DNA of 11,715 bases, taken from positions 1-11,715 of the forward strand of contig VFKO01000504.1 of the NCBI GenBank assembly GCA_009885515.1, in the 5' to 3' direction. This document shows, in pieces, positions 1 through 6,789 of the stretch (positions are counted from its first letter, which is position 1; every line of letters begins with the position of its first letter). The stretch comes from Rhodobiaceae bacterium. GTDB taxonomy: Bacteria > Pseudomonadota > Alphaproteobacteria > Micropepsales > Micropepsaceae. The notes below the pieces were generated by a model that did no database searches, had not been told where the DNA came from, and saw nothing but the letters and a program-made list of their open reading frames with translations. A program made the position numbers and the translations under genes.

Positions 1-89
1 CGCTGCAGAACCATGGGTTGAAAGTTCTCCAAATCATCAAGGATTTGGCCGGGAATGACCGCGTTATCATGGCCACGTTGCCGCAATAA
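1..89 (+). CDS. prmC: Release factor glutamine methyltransferase PrmC, C-terminal end (partial)
   Basis: The frame beginning at base 3 is open from the window edge to a TAA at 87-89 and gives 28 residues ending KDLAGNDRVIMATLPQ. The pattern hydrophobic-x-KDLAGxDRV is the usual C-terminus of PrmC/HemK, the SAM-dependent enzyme that methylates the GGQ glutamine of peptide-chain release factors in the cytoplasm. The catalytic NPPY motif would lie upstream, outside the window. Context supports the call: in many alphaproteobacteria prmC is followed directly by a DUF4167 gene, as here. Only the tail is visible, so the identification rests on this short motif plus synteny. Confidence 0.72.
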   Translation, partial: LQNHGLKVLQIIKDLAGNDRVIMATLPQ

Positions 90-186
90 ACGCTTTCTTC
101 AGGAAAACTGCCAAAAACAGATTGGTATTCTTCAGGGTTTTGGGCTAATCTCGCCGTAGCAATTGAGAACGTACCCGCGCCACCAT

Positions 187-203
187 TCTCGAGGGGCTCG
201 AGA
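187..203. repeat. Perfect inverted repeat (7-bp arms, GGG loop)
   Basis: TCTCGAG at 187-193 and CTCGAGA at 197-203 can pair fully around GGG. No T-run follows on either strand, so it is not a classical terminator. It could be a short mRNA hairpin downstream of prmC or an operator-like site. A chance origin cannot be excluded. Confidence 0.3.
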
Positions 204-355
204 CCGGCGCACGCCTCAGGCTTAAAAGCCAGCACACAGCAACAAGGTTCTCGAACTCAGTCGAGGAGCTTTAGACGCTCATTAGGGGTTATTGGAAATT
301 GACTTGATCAATCGGGCGCTCCCGGCATTTCGGTGCGGGCAAAGCCCAAGCGAAA

Positions 356-378
356 CGGCGTCGTGCGCCGCACTTTTT
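356..378 (+). terminator. Terminator-like hairpin in the DUF4167 leader
   Basis: CGGCG (356-360) can pair with CGCCG (366-370) around TCGTG, and CAC then TTTTT (374-378) follows. The stem has only 5 bp, so termination would be weak. It sits 33 bp before the ATG of the DUF4167 gene, so if the promoter lies upstream this could act as an attenuator. It could equally be the late end of the prmC transcript. Confidence 0.25.
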
Positions 379-411
379 CACTGACATTGCGAACAAAAAG
401 CGGAAAAACTC

Positions 412-1026
412 ATGAATATGAGACCGGGACCAACCAACAACAACAACAACAATAACAATAAACGCGGTCGCGGCCGCGGCCGCGGCAAGGGCTATGGCGG
501 AAGCGGTGGTGGCGGTGGTGGCGGTGGAAGCAGTGGCGGCGGCCCACGCCATCAAAGCGCTTCACATCAAACCCAGGACCAGGTTTTCAACATCCACCGC
601 ACGATCGATTCGAACGGACCGGACGTCAAAATCCGTGGCAACGCCCATCACGTCTACGAAAAATATCTGCAGCTGGCGCGCGATGCCAATTCATCCGGCG
701 ACCGTGTGATGGCGGAAAACTATCTTCAGCACGCTGAGCATTATTACCGTCTGATCATGGCCTATCAGGGCAGCGTTCAGCCACAGCAAGGTCAGGGAGG
801 CGGTCAGCCCTACGGTCAGGGACAGCAACAGCCACAGCAAAGCCAGGCCAGCCAATACAACGCCAGCCCCTATCGCAATGCTCCGCCTCCGGGCGCAGGC
901 CCACAACCCGCCATGGAAGCCAACGGCAACACGCTCGAAAATGGCAATGGCAACGGCAGTTCCGTCGCGGCCAATTCATCGCAAGACGACAACTACAACG
1001 AAGAAGACAACGGCCGTTACGATTGA
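412..1026 (+). CDS. DUF4167 domain protein (alphaproteobacterial, low-complexity, probable RNA-binding)
   Basis: This 204-residue protein starts MNMRPGP. Eight consecutive Asn, an RGRGRGRG stretch and a poly-Gly tract fill residues 8-46. The conserved DUF4167 core lies at about 59-120 and contains SNGPDVKIRGNAHHVYEKYL and GDRVMAENYLQHAEHYYRLI. The C-terminal 80 residues are rich in Gln, Asn, Gly and Pro and end in an acidic tail. The family is common in alphaproteobacteria next to prmC and clpB; its function is not established. The Arg/Gly-rich N-terminus suggests nucleic-acid binding, which is inference. The start at 412 is preferred because GGAA at 402-405 is about 6 bases upstream; ATG at 418 would give the more typical MRPG start. 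It converges with the next gene, with only 9 bases between the stop codons. Confidence 0.88.
   Translation: MNMRPGPTNNNNNNNNKRGRGRGRGKGYGGSGGGGGGGGSSGGGPRHQSASHQTQDQVFNIHRTIDSNGPDVKIRGNAHHVYEKYLQLARDANSSGDRVMAENYLQHAEHYYRLIMAYQGSVQPQQGQGGGQPYGQGQQQPQQSQASQYNASPYRNAPPPGAGPQPAMEANGNTLENGNGNGSSVAANSSQDDNYNEEDNGRYD
433..543 (+). repeat. Short tandem repeat tracts inside the DUF4167 gene (AAC/AAT, CGCGGC, GGTGGC)
   Basis: Three consecutive simple-sequence tracts are visible: AAC/AAT units coding poly-Asn at about 433-460, alternating CGCGGC-type units coding Arg-Gly at about 463-486, and GGT/GGC units coding poly-Gly at about 503-543. All have 3-base or 6-base units, so slippage would change protein length without shifting the frame. 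A length-variable disordered N-terminus is typical of this family. Confidence 0.7.
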
Positions 1027-1035
1027 ACTCAGGCC

Positions 1036-2508
1036 CTATCGTAGCGCCGCGGCCAGCCCCGCGCGCACCTGACCGATGGCGCTTTCCCAATCGCCAAACG
1101 CAGGCTGGCGGAACAACCGTGCCGTCGGATACCATGGGCTGTCGGTGCGTCCCGCAAGCCATCTGAAATCGACAGCGTAAGGCAGCAAGATCCAGACCGG
1201 CTTGCCCAACGCGCCGGCCAAATGCGCCACCGACGTATCGACCGAGATCACAAGATCAAGCTGCGAGACCAGCGCCGCCGTATCATTGAACGAACGCAAT
1301 CCCGCTGTTTGATCAAAGACATTCAGTCCGGCAAGAATCTGTTCGTCGCCCGGACGCAACTCCTTCTGCAGGCTGACGAACGAAACCCCTTTTGTCTCAA
1401 GCACCGGCAACAAACGCTCCAGGGCGATCGAGCGGTTGGCGTCGTTGAAGTGCTGCGGGTTGCCCGCCCACGTCACGCCGATTTTCATCCGTCCGCTCAA
1501 GCCCGCGAGTCTCTCGCGCCATTCCAGCACCAGGCGATGCTCGGCGACCAGATACGGCACCCGCGCCGGGATAGTCTCAACCGTCAAGCCCAATCGATGC
1601 GGCAGTGACGGCATCGGGCAGAACAAATCGAAAGCTGGTGGTGTTGTGCCCTGCACGATCACGCGCAGATCCGGATGCATCGTGGCGCACAGTTCCGCCA
1701 GCGGCGCCTGAACTTCGACGATCACCTCGGCGTCCATGCGCATCAGATTTCGCGCCAGGCGGATGAACTGCAGTGTGTCCCCGTGACCCTGGTCGGTGTA
1801 AAGAAACACCCGCTTGCCCGCAACCGTCTCGCCTTTGCGCCACAACGGCGCATCGTATTTGCGCAAACGCTCATAGCGCGCATCGTTGATCGTCATCCGC
1901 GCTTCGTAGTCGGCAAAACCGTCTTCAAACCGGCCCATGGTGAGCAGGCACAACGCCCGGTTCCAGCGTGCTCCCGCATGTCCGGGCTCGATGTCCAACG
2001 CCCGGTCGAGGCATTTCAACGATTCGTCATAGCGCTGCAATTGACACAACAGCCAGCCGCAATTGCTCAACACACCGGCATGACTGGGGTTGAGTTTGCG
2101 CGCCGCCAGAAAAACCTTCAGCGATTTCGGAATTTGATTGTCAGCCGACAGTGCCGCCCCATAACCCATTGAAATATCAAACCGCCGCGGCTCAAGCTGC
2201 GCCGCACGCTCGAAATTTTTCACCGAAGCCGCATGCTGCCGGGCCTGAGCAAAAAACTGCCCGCGGCGAAAAAACACCTGCGCGTTGTGAGGCGCCGCTT
2301 GTGCCGCACGATCAAACGCCTCAAGCGCCAGCCTCGGCCGCTTCAACCGCATCTGCGCCTCAGCGATGGAAATCAATGCCTCAGCGTCGGCGCCCGGCGC
2401 TTCTACGGCCTGCGTCAACAACTCCGCCGCGCGCGAAGTCTCTCCCGCACGTTCAGCCTCGGTCGCCACACGCAACAATTCTCCGGAAGATGTGATGTCA
2501 TCCTGCAT
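1036..2508 (-). CDS. TPR protein with GT9-like (heptosyltransferase-type) glycosyltransferase domain
   Basis: Counting from ATG at 2508, the 490-residue protein has several TPR-type helical repeats in its N-terminal half (about residues 25-210; motifs such as RRGQFFAQARQHAASVKNFE and CGWLLCQLQRYDESLKCLD). A Rossmann-like glycosyltransferase domain follows. Its family motifs are GVTWAGNPxHxND at 344-356, SVDTSVAHLAGALGKP from residue 422 (D424, H429) and a C-terminal FRWLxxRxDSPWYPTxRLFRQ. This architecture recurs in proteobacteria; related GT9 enzymes transfer heptose in LPS synthesis, but acceptor and donor here are unknown. A GTG at 2514 is an alternative start, but AAGG at 2517-2520 is better spaced for ATG 2508. 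It is the last gene of an operon, 18 bases after the DUF6691 stop. No signal peptide is seen, so it is probably cytoplasmic. Confidence 0.85.
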   Translation of the reverse strand: MQDDITSSGELLRVATEAERAGETSRAAELLTQAVEAPGADAEALISIAEAQMRLKRPRLALEAFDRAAQAAPHNAQVFFRRGQFFAQARQHAASVKNFERAAQLEPRRFDISMGYGAALSADNQIPKSLKVFLAARKLNPSHAGVLSNCGWLLCQLQRYDESLKCLDRALDIEPGHAGARWNRALCLLTMGRFEDGFADYEARMTINDARYERLRKYDAPLWRKGETVAGKRVFLYTDQGHGDTLQFIRLARNLMRMDAEVIVEVQAPLAELCATMHPDLRVIVQGTTPPAFDLFCPMPSLPHRLGLTVETIPARVPYLVAEHRLVLEWRERLAGLSGRMKIGVTWAGNPQHFNDANRSIALERLLPVLETKGVSFVSLQKELRPGDEQILAGLNVFDQTAGLRSFNDTAALVSQLDLVISVDTSVAHLAGALGKPVWILLPYAVDFRWLAGRTDSPWYPTARLFRQPAFGDWESAIGQVRAGLAAALR

Positions 2509-2526
2509 CGCCACAGCCTTACCCGG

Positions 2527-2943
2527 TTAAACCTTTGGCGTAAACCGTGCCGCCCACAGGCCGATGACCATCGCTGGAACAAACACGAGTGTGCCATCCG
2601 CAGCCAGCGCCAGTGATGTCAGCGCCGGGCCCGGACAAAATCCAGCCAACCCCCAACCCAACCCGAAAAGCGCCGCGCCGCCCAGCAACGGCATATCGAC
2701 TGCTTTCGCAAGCGGCACATGAAAGGCGTCGTCGAACATCGGCTTCGGCGACATGAACGCCATGCGATACCCCGCACTTGTTACGATTACTGCAGCACCC
2801 ATCACAAACGCCAGGCTCGGATCCCAACTGCCAAACACATCCAGAAAATTTAGAACCTTCGCCGGATCGGCCATACCCGAAATGATCAACCCCAGGCCGA
2901 AGATCAACCCCGCCACAAGGCCGGAAACCATCCGCGCGTTCAT
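2527..2943 (-). CDS. DUF6691/YeeE-YedE family inner-membrane protein (second half-transporter)
   Basis: This 138-residue hydrophobic protein has four or so membrane segments. It contains GLGLIISGMADPAKVLNFLD near the N-terminus and GLGWGLAGFCPGPAL around C103, the cysteine motif shared by the YeeE/YedE (Sulf_transp) family. In this family conserved cysteines relay thiosulfate-type sulfur compounds across the inner membrane. The gene starts at ATG 2943, which overlaps the stop of the upstream half-gene in ATGA (2940-2943), so translation is probably coupled. Longer frames starting upstream merely read through the neighbour. Family members often occur as such a pair of half-size genes. The substrate is inferred; no sulfur-oxidation or ArsR-type regulator gene lies beside it here. 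Confidence 0.85.
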   Translation of the reverse strand: MNARMVSGLVAGLIFGLGLIISGMADPAKVLNFLDVFGSWDPSLAFVMGAAVIVTSAGYRMAFMSPKPMFDDAFHVPLAKAVDMPLLGGAALFGLGWGLAGFCPGPALTSLALAADGTLVFVPAMVIGLWAARFTPKV

Positions 2944-3359
2944 AGTGCATACCTCGTGATCAGCACCGTCACAAACGCCACGCCCATGAACACCGCCGTC
3001 GCAACCAGCGAGCGCTTCGACAGCCGCGAAAGTCCGCACACCCCGTGCCCGCTGGTGCAGCCGCCGCCATACGCACTGCCGAACCCGACCAGCAAACCCG
3101 CGATCACCAGCAGCGGAAAGTTCGTCGAAACGGTTTGCACGACCGCTCCGCCCGCAGCCATGTACAGCAAGGGCGCCAACACCAGCCCGGCAATGAACGC
3201 AACCCGCGCGGCGGTCTCACGGTCCTCATAAGGCGGCAGCACGCGGGCAGCGATACCGCTGATCCCTGCAATGCGGCCATTGGTGGCCATCAACAAAACG
3301 GCGGCCGCGCCAATCAGCGCTCCGCCAAGGCTCGAAGCCAAAGGTGTGAACTCGGTCAT
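2940..3359 (-). CDS. YeeE/YedE family sulfur (thiosulfate-type) transporter, first half
   Basis: This 139-residue membrane protein has about four hydrophobic segments. Its diagnostic stretch is GFGSAYGGGCTSGHGVCGLS with C101 and C108, the signature of the Sulf_transp/YeeE family, followed by the basic turn RLSKRS and a final membrane helix. Full-length YeeE (TsuA) carries two such halves in one chain; here they are separate genes, this one upstream and overlapping the next by 4 bp. It probably forms a complex with that partner for uptake of thiosulfate or another reduced-sulfur compound. ATG 3359 is the first start in frame; no strong Shine-Dalgarno precedes it. It is divergent from the exported-protein gene at 3455, sharing a 95-bp promoter region. 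Confidence 0.85.
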   Translation of the reverse strand: MTEFTPLASSLGGALIGAAAVLLMATNGRIAGISGIAARVLPPYEDRETAARVAFIAGLVLAPLLYMAAGGAVVQTVSTNFPLLVIAGLLVGFGSAYGGGCTSGHGVCGLSRLSKRSLVATAVFMGVAFVTVLITRYAL

Positions 3360-3398
3360 GGCCCAAGTTTAACCCGGACCTGCACGAGCCTTCAACAT

Positions 3399-3411
3399 CC
3401 ATGTGTCATGG
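3399..3411. promoter_or_regulatory. Small palindrome in the divergent promoter region (possible operator)
   Basis: CCATG-TGT-CATGG is a perfect 5-bp inverted repeat lying between the divergently transcribed transporter operon and the 3455 gene. Its position suits a regulator-binding site, but it is short and no regulator gene is nearby. No convincing -35/-10 pair was found on either strand in this 95-bp interval. Confidence 0.22.
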
Positions 3412-3454
3412 TGTAGGCTTGCCCGTTGCAACTCAAGCCGGAACAGGACCTGCC

Positions 3455-3874
3455 ATGCTTGATCAGTTGCTGGTGTTGGGACTCATGGGCGCCAACGTCT
3501 CCGCAGGAGCCAGCGCCAACAACGCCTCGTGCAATTTCGATAGTCAAACCACGGTCACGGTCACCGGCACCATCCGCCTTCTGCGCACCATCATCACCCC
3601 GATGAAGCTTGCGGACGGCACGCAGGATTACTCCATCGTGGGCTCACTCGACGAATACGAACTGTCGTCCACCGATTGGTCATGCAGCGCGGCACCGGTC
3701 CTGGTCCGCTTTCACTACGGCCATGCCAAACCGGTGTCATGCAAAGACAACACCCGCGCCACGGTCACCGGCATCTACTCAAGCGCCCGCGAAGGCGAAC
3801 CCGCCTATATCTACGTGCTGTCGCCAGCTGACCTGAAATGCGACTCTTGCAGCTCGCGCGGTGTCCATTTATAG
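3455..3874 (+). CDS. Hypothetical exported cysteine-containing protein
   Basis: The 139-residue product begins MLDQLLVLGLMGANVSAGASA, a hydrophobic stretch ending in an AxA-like site, so export is likely. The n-region has no Lys or Arg, which is unusual for a Sec signal. The mature part has five cysteines (NASC, WSC, VSC and LKCDSC) and alternating beta-type segments (TVTVTGTIRLL, ATVTGIYSS). These would suit a small beta-barrel or OB-like fold stabilised by disulfides; that is inference. ATG 3455 is preferred over ATG 3401 because AGGAC (3445-3449) sits about 5 bases upstream and the hydrophobic segment begins there. I do not recognise the family. After the TAG stop the frame stays open to 4081, but that extension looks non-coding. 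Confidence 0.6.
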   Translation: MLDQLLVLGLMGANVSAGASANNASCNFDSQTTVTVTGTIRLLRTIITPMKLADGTQDYSIVGSLDEYELSSTDWSCSAAPVLVRFHYGHAKPVSCKDNTRATVTGIYSSAREGEPAYIYVLSPADLKCDSCSSRGVHL

Positions 3875-4160
3875 CGCACGAAGGGCAGGGTGGTGGCGCT
3901 GGTATTGTCGTCACCCGTCAATCCCATAACCTCATGCCACGCGCCTGCAAAGCCGGCGCCAAATGCACGAACTGCCCCGGAAAATTCTGATGAACAAAGA
4001 GAATGCGCATGTGGCCTCGACGCAAGACGGCGTGTTATACCAACCGCCCAGGGTGCGGACACTTCCAAAAAAAAGTTGTGAAATTGTTTGATCGCGACTT
4101 TTCAGCTCTTCGGAACAAAAGTGTGTTTCCAAGTTGGGCCGGTTCTCAGGGAGAAGCCTC
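3875..4160. other. Intergenic region before the short exported-protein gene
   Basis: No gene is supported in these 286 bases. The open frames that cross it have skewed composition and no ribosome binding site. A run of eight A residues lies at about 4067-4074 and the following 60 bases are relatively AT-rich, so the promoter of the 4161 gene is probably there. No clear -35/-10 pair could be assigned. Confidence 0.4.
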
Positions 4161-4340
4161 ATGAAAACTGCATGTTTGATGGTCGCCGGAGTTTCGATTT
4201 TGGTAGTGTCCCCGGCCTCTGCCTATGACTTGAGAAAGCCCGACGGTACTCCTGGCTGCCCGTACGCATTGTATACTCCGACAACGGAGAACGTGCCGGT
4301 AGCATCTAGTGGAACGGAAGCGTTTGGATGCACGGCGTGA
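4161..4340 (+). CDS. Short exported protein, apparently truncated by a frameshift
   Basis: ATG 4161 follows a good Shine-Dalgarno (AGGGAG at 4148-4153, 7 bases away). The product begins MKTACLMVAGVSILVVSPASA, a textbook Sec signal peptide with basic n-region, hydrophobic core and an ASA cleavage site before YDLRKPDG. In this frame it ends at TGA 4338-4340 after 59 residues. The sequence just before the stop (GTEAFGCTA) looks out of place, while the -1 frame from 4310 on continues sensibly to TAA 4406-4408 with a pair of cysteines. One extra A in the GGAACGG at 4311-4317 would restore an approximately 82-residue secreted protein. The family is not recognised; role unknown. The gene could be a recent pseudogene, a truncated variant or a sequencing error. 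Confidence 0.6.
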   Translation: MKTACLMVAGVSILVVSPASAYDLRKPDGTPGCPYALYTPTTENVPVASSGTEAFGCTA

Positions 4341-4408
4341 GATCGGACGCGGATGGGCAGACCGTAGCTGAAAGCATCTGCGCCGCCAATGGAACCAGCT
4401 GCACGTAA
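4310..4408 (+). pseudogene. Out-of-frame C-terminal remnant of the short exported protein
   Basis: The frame read from 4310 (open after a TAG at 4307-4309) encodes WNGSVWMHGVRSDADGQTVA then ESICAANGTSC and T before TAA at 4406-4408. It has the composition of a small secreted protein, with two cysteines and no low-complexity noise. It overlaps the last ten codons of the 4161 frame by a -1 shift. It has no start codon or ribosome binding site of its own that would make it a separate gene, so it is best read as the displaced end of the same gene. Confidence 0.5.
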
Positions 4409-4424
4409 CAAATTGGCCGCCGCA

Positions 4425-4438
4425 GCCATATCTATGGC
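4425..4438. repeat. Small inverted repeat between convergent genes
   Basis: GCCATA (4425-4430) and TATGGC (4433-4438) are perfectly complementary around TC. The repeat lies in the 48-bp gap between the short exported-protein locus and the convergent peptidase gene. It could help end transcription, but no T-run follows directly on either strand. Confidence 0.2.
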
Positions 4439-4456
4439 CGCGACGGAAATTGGGTT

Positions 4457-6469
4457 TTACCAGACGCGGACGCGATCTTCCGGTTTCAGCACATACTTGC
4501 CAGAAGGTTGGACGTCGAAGGTTGAGTACCATGCATCGATATTGCGGGTGGGACCGATGACACGGAACTTGCGCGGCGAGTGCGGGTCCGAGGCCATTTG
4601 GGCGCGGAGCGCGTCGTCGCGGGATTTGCCCCGCCAGGCTTGGGCGTAGGACAACAACAGGCGCTGGTCGCCGGTCAAGCCGTCGATCACAGGCGCAGGC
4701 TTGCCACCGAGTGAGGCGTGGTAGGCGTCGATCGTCACAAGCAAGCCACCCAGGTCAGCGATATTTTCGCCGAGCGTCAGCTTGCCGTTGATGTTCATGC
4801 CCTTCACGCCTTCGTAGCTGTTGTACTGCGCGGTCAGCTTGTCAGCTTCTGCGGTAAAACGCTTGGCGTCTTCCGGCGTCCACCAGTCGCGCAGCGTGCC
4901 GGTGGCGTCCACTTTGCGACCCTGATCGTCAAAGCCATGGATGATTTCATGACCGATGATTGCACCGATAGCGCCGTAGTTCACGGCCGGGTCAGCGTCA
5001 GGGCTAAAGAAAGGTGCCTGGAGAATACCTGCTGGAAAGACGATCTTGTTTTCCAAGCCGCCGTTGTAGGCGTTGACCGTTTGAGGAGTCATGCCCCACT
5101 CGAGCTTATCGACTTTCTTGCCGTACTTGCGCATTTGGTAGTCCCACTCAAAGGCACCAGCGCGCGCGACATTTCCGTACAGACCGGCAGGGTCGATCTG
5201 CAGTTTGGAATAGTCGCGCCATTTTTCGGGATAGCCCACCATGACTTCCATTTTGGACAGCTTCAAGAGCGCCTGCGTCTTGGTGGCTTTGCTCATCCAG
5301 CCCAGATTCTGGATGCGCGCGTCCATCGCCTTTTTCAGATTGACGACGAGCGCGTCCATTTTGGCTTTCGATGAGGCCGGGAAATATTTCGCAACATATT
5401 CTTGACCCACCGCTTCGCCGAGGCTGCCATCGACGAGATTGACGCCACGTTTCCAGCGTGGGCGTTGTTCCGGCGTGCCGTTCAAGGCTTTGTCGGTGAA
5501 CTCGAATGCGCTGTCGACGAAGCGCTTGGAAAGGAACGGAGATGCGGTGTTGACGGTGTGAAATGTTTGCCAGGCCTTGAGCGTGTCCAAAGACGTGTCG
5601 GTATAGAGCTTCAATATTTTTTGTATCGCCGAAGGTTCAGTGATGACGACGGCGTCAGCGCCCGGTGCACCGGCGGCGCCGAGATAAGCGCTCCAATCGA
5701 TGCCGGGGGCATAAGCCTGAACGGCTTTAACGCGCATCGGGTTATAGATCTTGTCGATGTCACGACGTTCGTCAGCAGCCCAGCTGACTTCTGCGATGCT
5801 GGTTTCGAACTTAATGATCGCATCGGCTGCGGCCTCTGGCGAGGGATAGCCCACCATTTTCAAGGCGCGCAAGATGTACGCCGCATAGGCGTCTTTCTTG
5901 GGCTTGAAGGTGTCGCTGAGATAGTAGTCGCGGTCCGGCATGCCCAAACCGCCTTGACCGACATACAGCGTGTTGATCGGCTTTTTCGCATCGGCGTAGG
6001 TGCCAGCCGAGATCAACGAAAGGCCGTACACGCCGTGGGTCTTGGCCATATGGAGCGCAAACTCGGCTTTCGAAGACAACGCTTGGATCTTGGCGAGGTC
6101 GGCGGCGAGAGGTTTCGCATCGAGCGCTTCGACGACGCTTTCGTCCATAAAGCTTTTGTACAAGCCACCGACCTGGCGTGCGGTCGTAGTGGAAGGATTG
6201 GCAGCGCTTGAATCAATCAAGGTGCGCAGTTGTTCTTGCGTCGTGTTGAAGACATCTCGCCCTGCACTCACGCTTGCTTGATCGGCAGGGATTTCTGTTT
6301 TCGCAAGCCAGCTGCCGTTGGCATATTCGAAAAAGTCATCGCCGGGATCGACGCCCGGGCTTCTGGCCGTGAGGTCCAGCCCCCAACTGCCATAAGTTGT
6401 GGGTGCGGCCACACACACCACCGAGATGGCGACGCTTGCGAGCGTCGAGAGCAACAGAGCAGATTTCAT
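4457..6469 (-). CDS. M13 family zinc metallopeptidase (PepO/neprilysin-like), exported
   Basis: The 670-residue protein carries the full M13 zinc site: HEIIH at 507-511 followed by GFDDQG, and GENIADLGG with E568 and D572. The substrate-binding segment VNAYNGGLENKIVFPAGILQ and the C-terminal RVRVW also match the family. The N-terminus MKSALLLSTLASVAISVVCVAAP is a Sec signal peptide, so the enzyme should act in the periplasm; a Cys at the end of the core lacks a proper lipobox. The PGDDFFEYANGSWL motif at the start of the mature part is also typical. ATG 6469 is chosen over 6499 because GAGGGG lies 8 bases upstream and the signal peptide begins there. M13 enzymes cleave oligopeptides. The second Tyr of the usual NAYY motif is Asn here. 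The length is normal and the gene looks intact. Confidence 0.95.
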   Translation of the reverse strand: MKSALLLSTLASVAISVVCVAAPTTYGSWGLDLTARSPGVDPGDDFFEYANGSWLAKTEIPADQASVSAGRDVFNTTQEQLRTLIDSSAANPSTTTARQVGGLYKSFMDESVVEALDAKPLAADLAKIQALSSKAEFALHMAKTHGVYGLSLISAGTYADAKKPINTLYVGQGGLGMPDRDYYLSDTFKPKKDAYAAYILRALKMVGYPSPEAAADAIIKFETSIAEVSWAADERRDIDKIYNPMRVKAVQAYAPGIDWSAYLGAAGAPGADAVVITEPSAIQKILKLYTDTSLDTLKAWQTFHTVNTASPFLSKRFVDSAFEFTDKALNGTPEQRPRWKRGVNLVDGSLGEAVGQEYVAKYFPASSKAKMDALVVNLKKAMDARIQNLGWMSKATKTQALLKLSKMEVMVGYPEKWRDYSKLQIDPAGLYGNVARAGAFEWDYQMRKYGKKVDKLEWGMTPQTVNAYNGGLENKIVFPAGILQAPFFSPDADPAVNYGAIGAIIGHEIIHGFDDQGRKVDATGTLRDWWTPEDAKRFTAEADKLTAQYNSYEGVKGMNINGKLTLGENIADLGGLLVTIDAYHASLGGKPAPVIDGLTGDQRLLLSYAQAWRGKSRDDALRAQMASDPHSPRKFRVIGPTRNIDAWYSTFDVQPSGKYVLKPEDRVRVW

Positions 6470-6789
6470 TAAGCGTACCCCTCGTGAATTTGGAGGCATC
6501 GTGCACAGTTCGAGCGAGAATGAACATCAAATTATCGTCATTGAGCACCAGGATGGGTGGCAGCCTGGCACCCTAAAAGTTCTTGCCCTTCCCACCAGCG
6601 CGCCTGCGCGCTGAGGGGGACGGGGGATCGCAGCGCAGCTGCAAGACGCGCGCGGGGCCGGCGCTGAAGCTTGGGCGCCCTGCCTGCCCGCGGAAAACTG
6701 CGGAGCGTGACGCTTGTCAACGCCAGAATGAATCTGCAGCGGCGTGCCGGAGTAACTGTGCAGCGCGGATGTGGCGATGGGGCAGTAAA
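6470..6789. other. Intergenic region between the membrane protein and the M13 peptidase gene
   Basis: The 320 bases hold no convincing gene; open frames here are extensions or shadows of neighbours and lack ribosome binding sites. A perfect 7-bp inverted repeat with CCTG loop (CAGCGCG / CGCGCTG) is present at 6596-6613. It is followed by G-rich sequence on the plus strand rather than a T-run, so it is at most a Rho-dependent or structural hairpin. The promoter for the peptidase gene should lie in 6470-6560, but no clear -35/-10 pair was found. Confidence 0.45.

Larger units (their letters stand above)
90..411. other. Intergenic region between prmC and the DUF4167 gene
   Basis: These 322 bases hold no convincing gene; the minus-strand open frame that overlaps the region reads low-complexity Ala/Val antisense to the repeat tract of the next gene. 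Two inverted repeats are visible: a perfect 7-bp stem with GGG loop at 187-203 (TCTCGAG / CTCGAGA), and a 5-bp GC stem at 356-370 followed by TTTTT at 374-378. A TTGACT that could act as a -35 element lies at 299-304, but no good -10 follows at 16-18 bp. The promoter of the DUF4167 gene is therefore probably here but is not resolved. Confidence 0.5.

Noticed and set aside
433..543. Tandem repeats considered as a CRISPR or VNTR mobile signature
   Set aside because: Units are 3-6 bases, in frame and translated as poly-Asn, Arg-Gly and poly-Gly, as usual for the disordered end of this family.
3875..4081. Open frame continuing 69 codons in frame after the TAG of the exported-protein gene, as if read through
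   Set aside because: Its composition is Pro/Ala/Arg-rich without structure, it has no SD for the internal GTG, and other genes here use TAG normally; amber recoding is not supported.
5402..6211. Long plus-strand open frame (269 codons) opposite the M13 peptidase
   Set aside because: The minus strand carries the complete zinc-peptidase motifs; this is the usual antisense shadow in GC-rich DNA.
6596..6613. CAGCGCG-CCTG-CGCGCTG hairpin as an intrinsic terminator
   Set aside because: No T-run follows on either strand, and it is upstream rather than downstream of the nearest gene ends.
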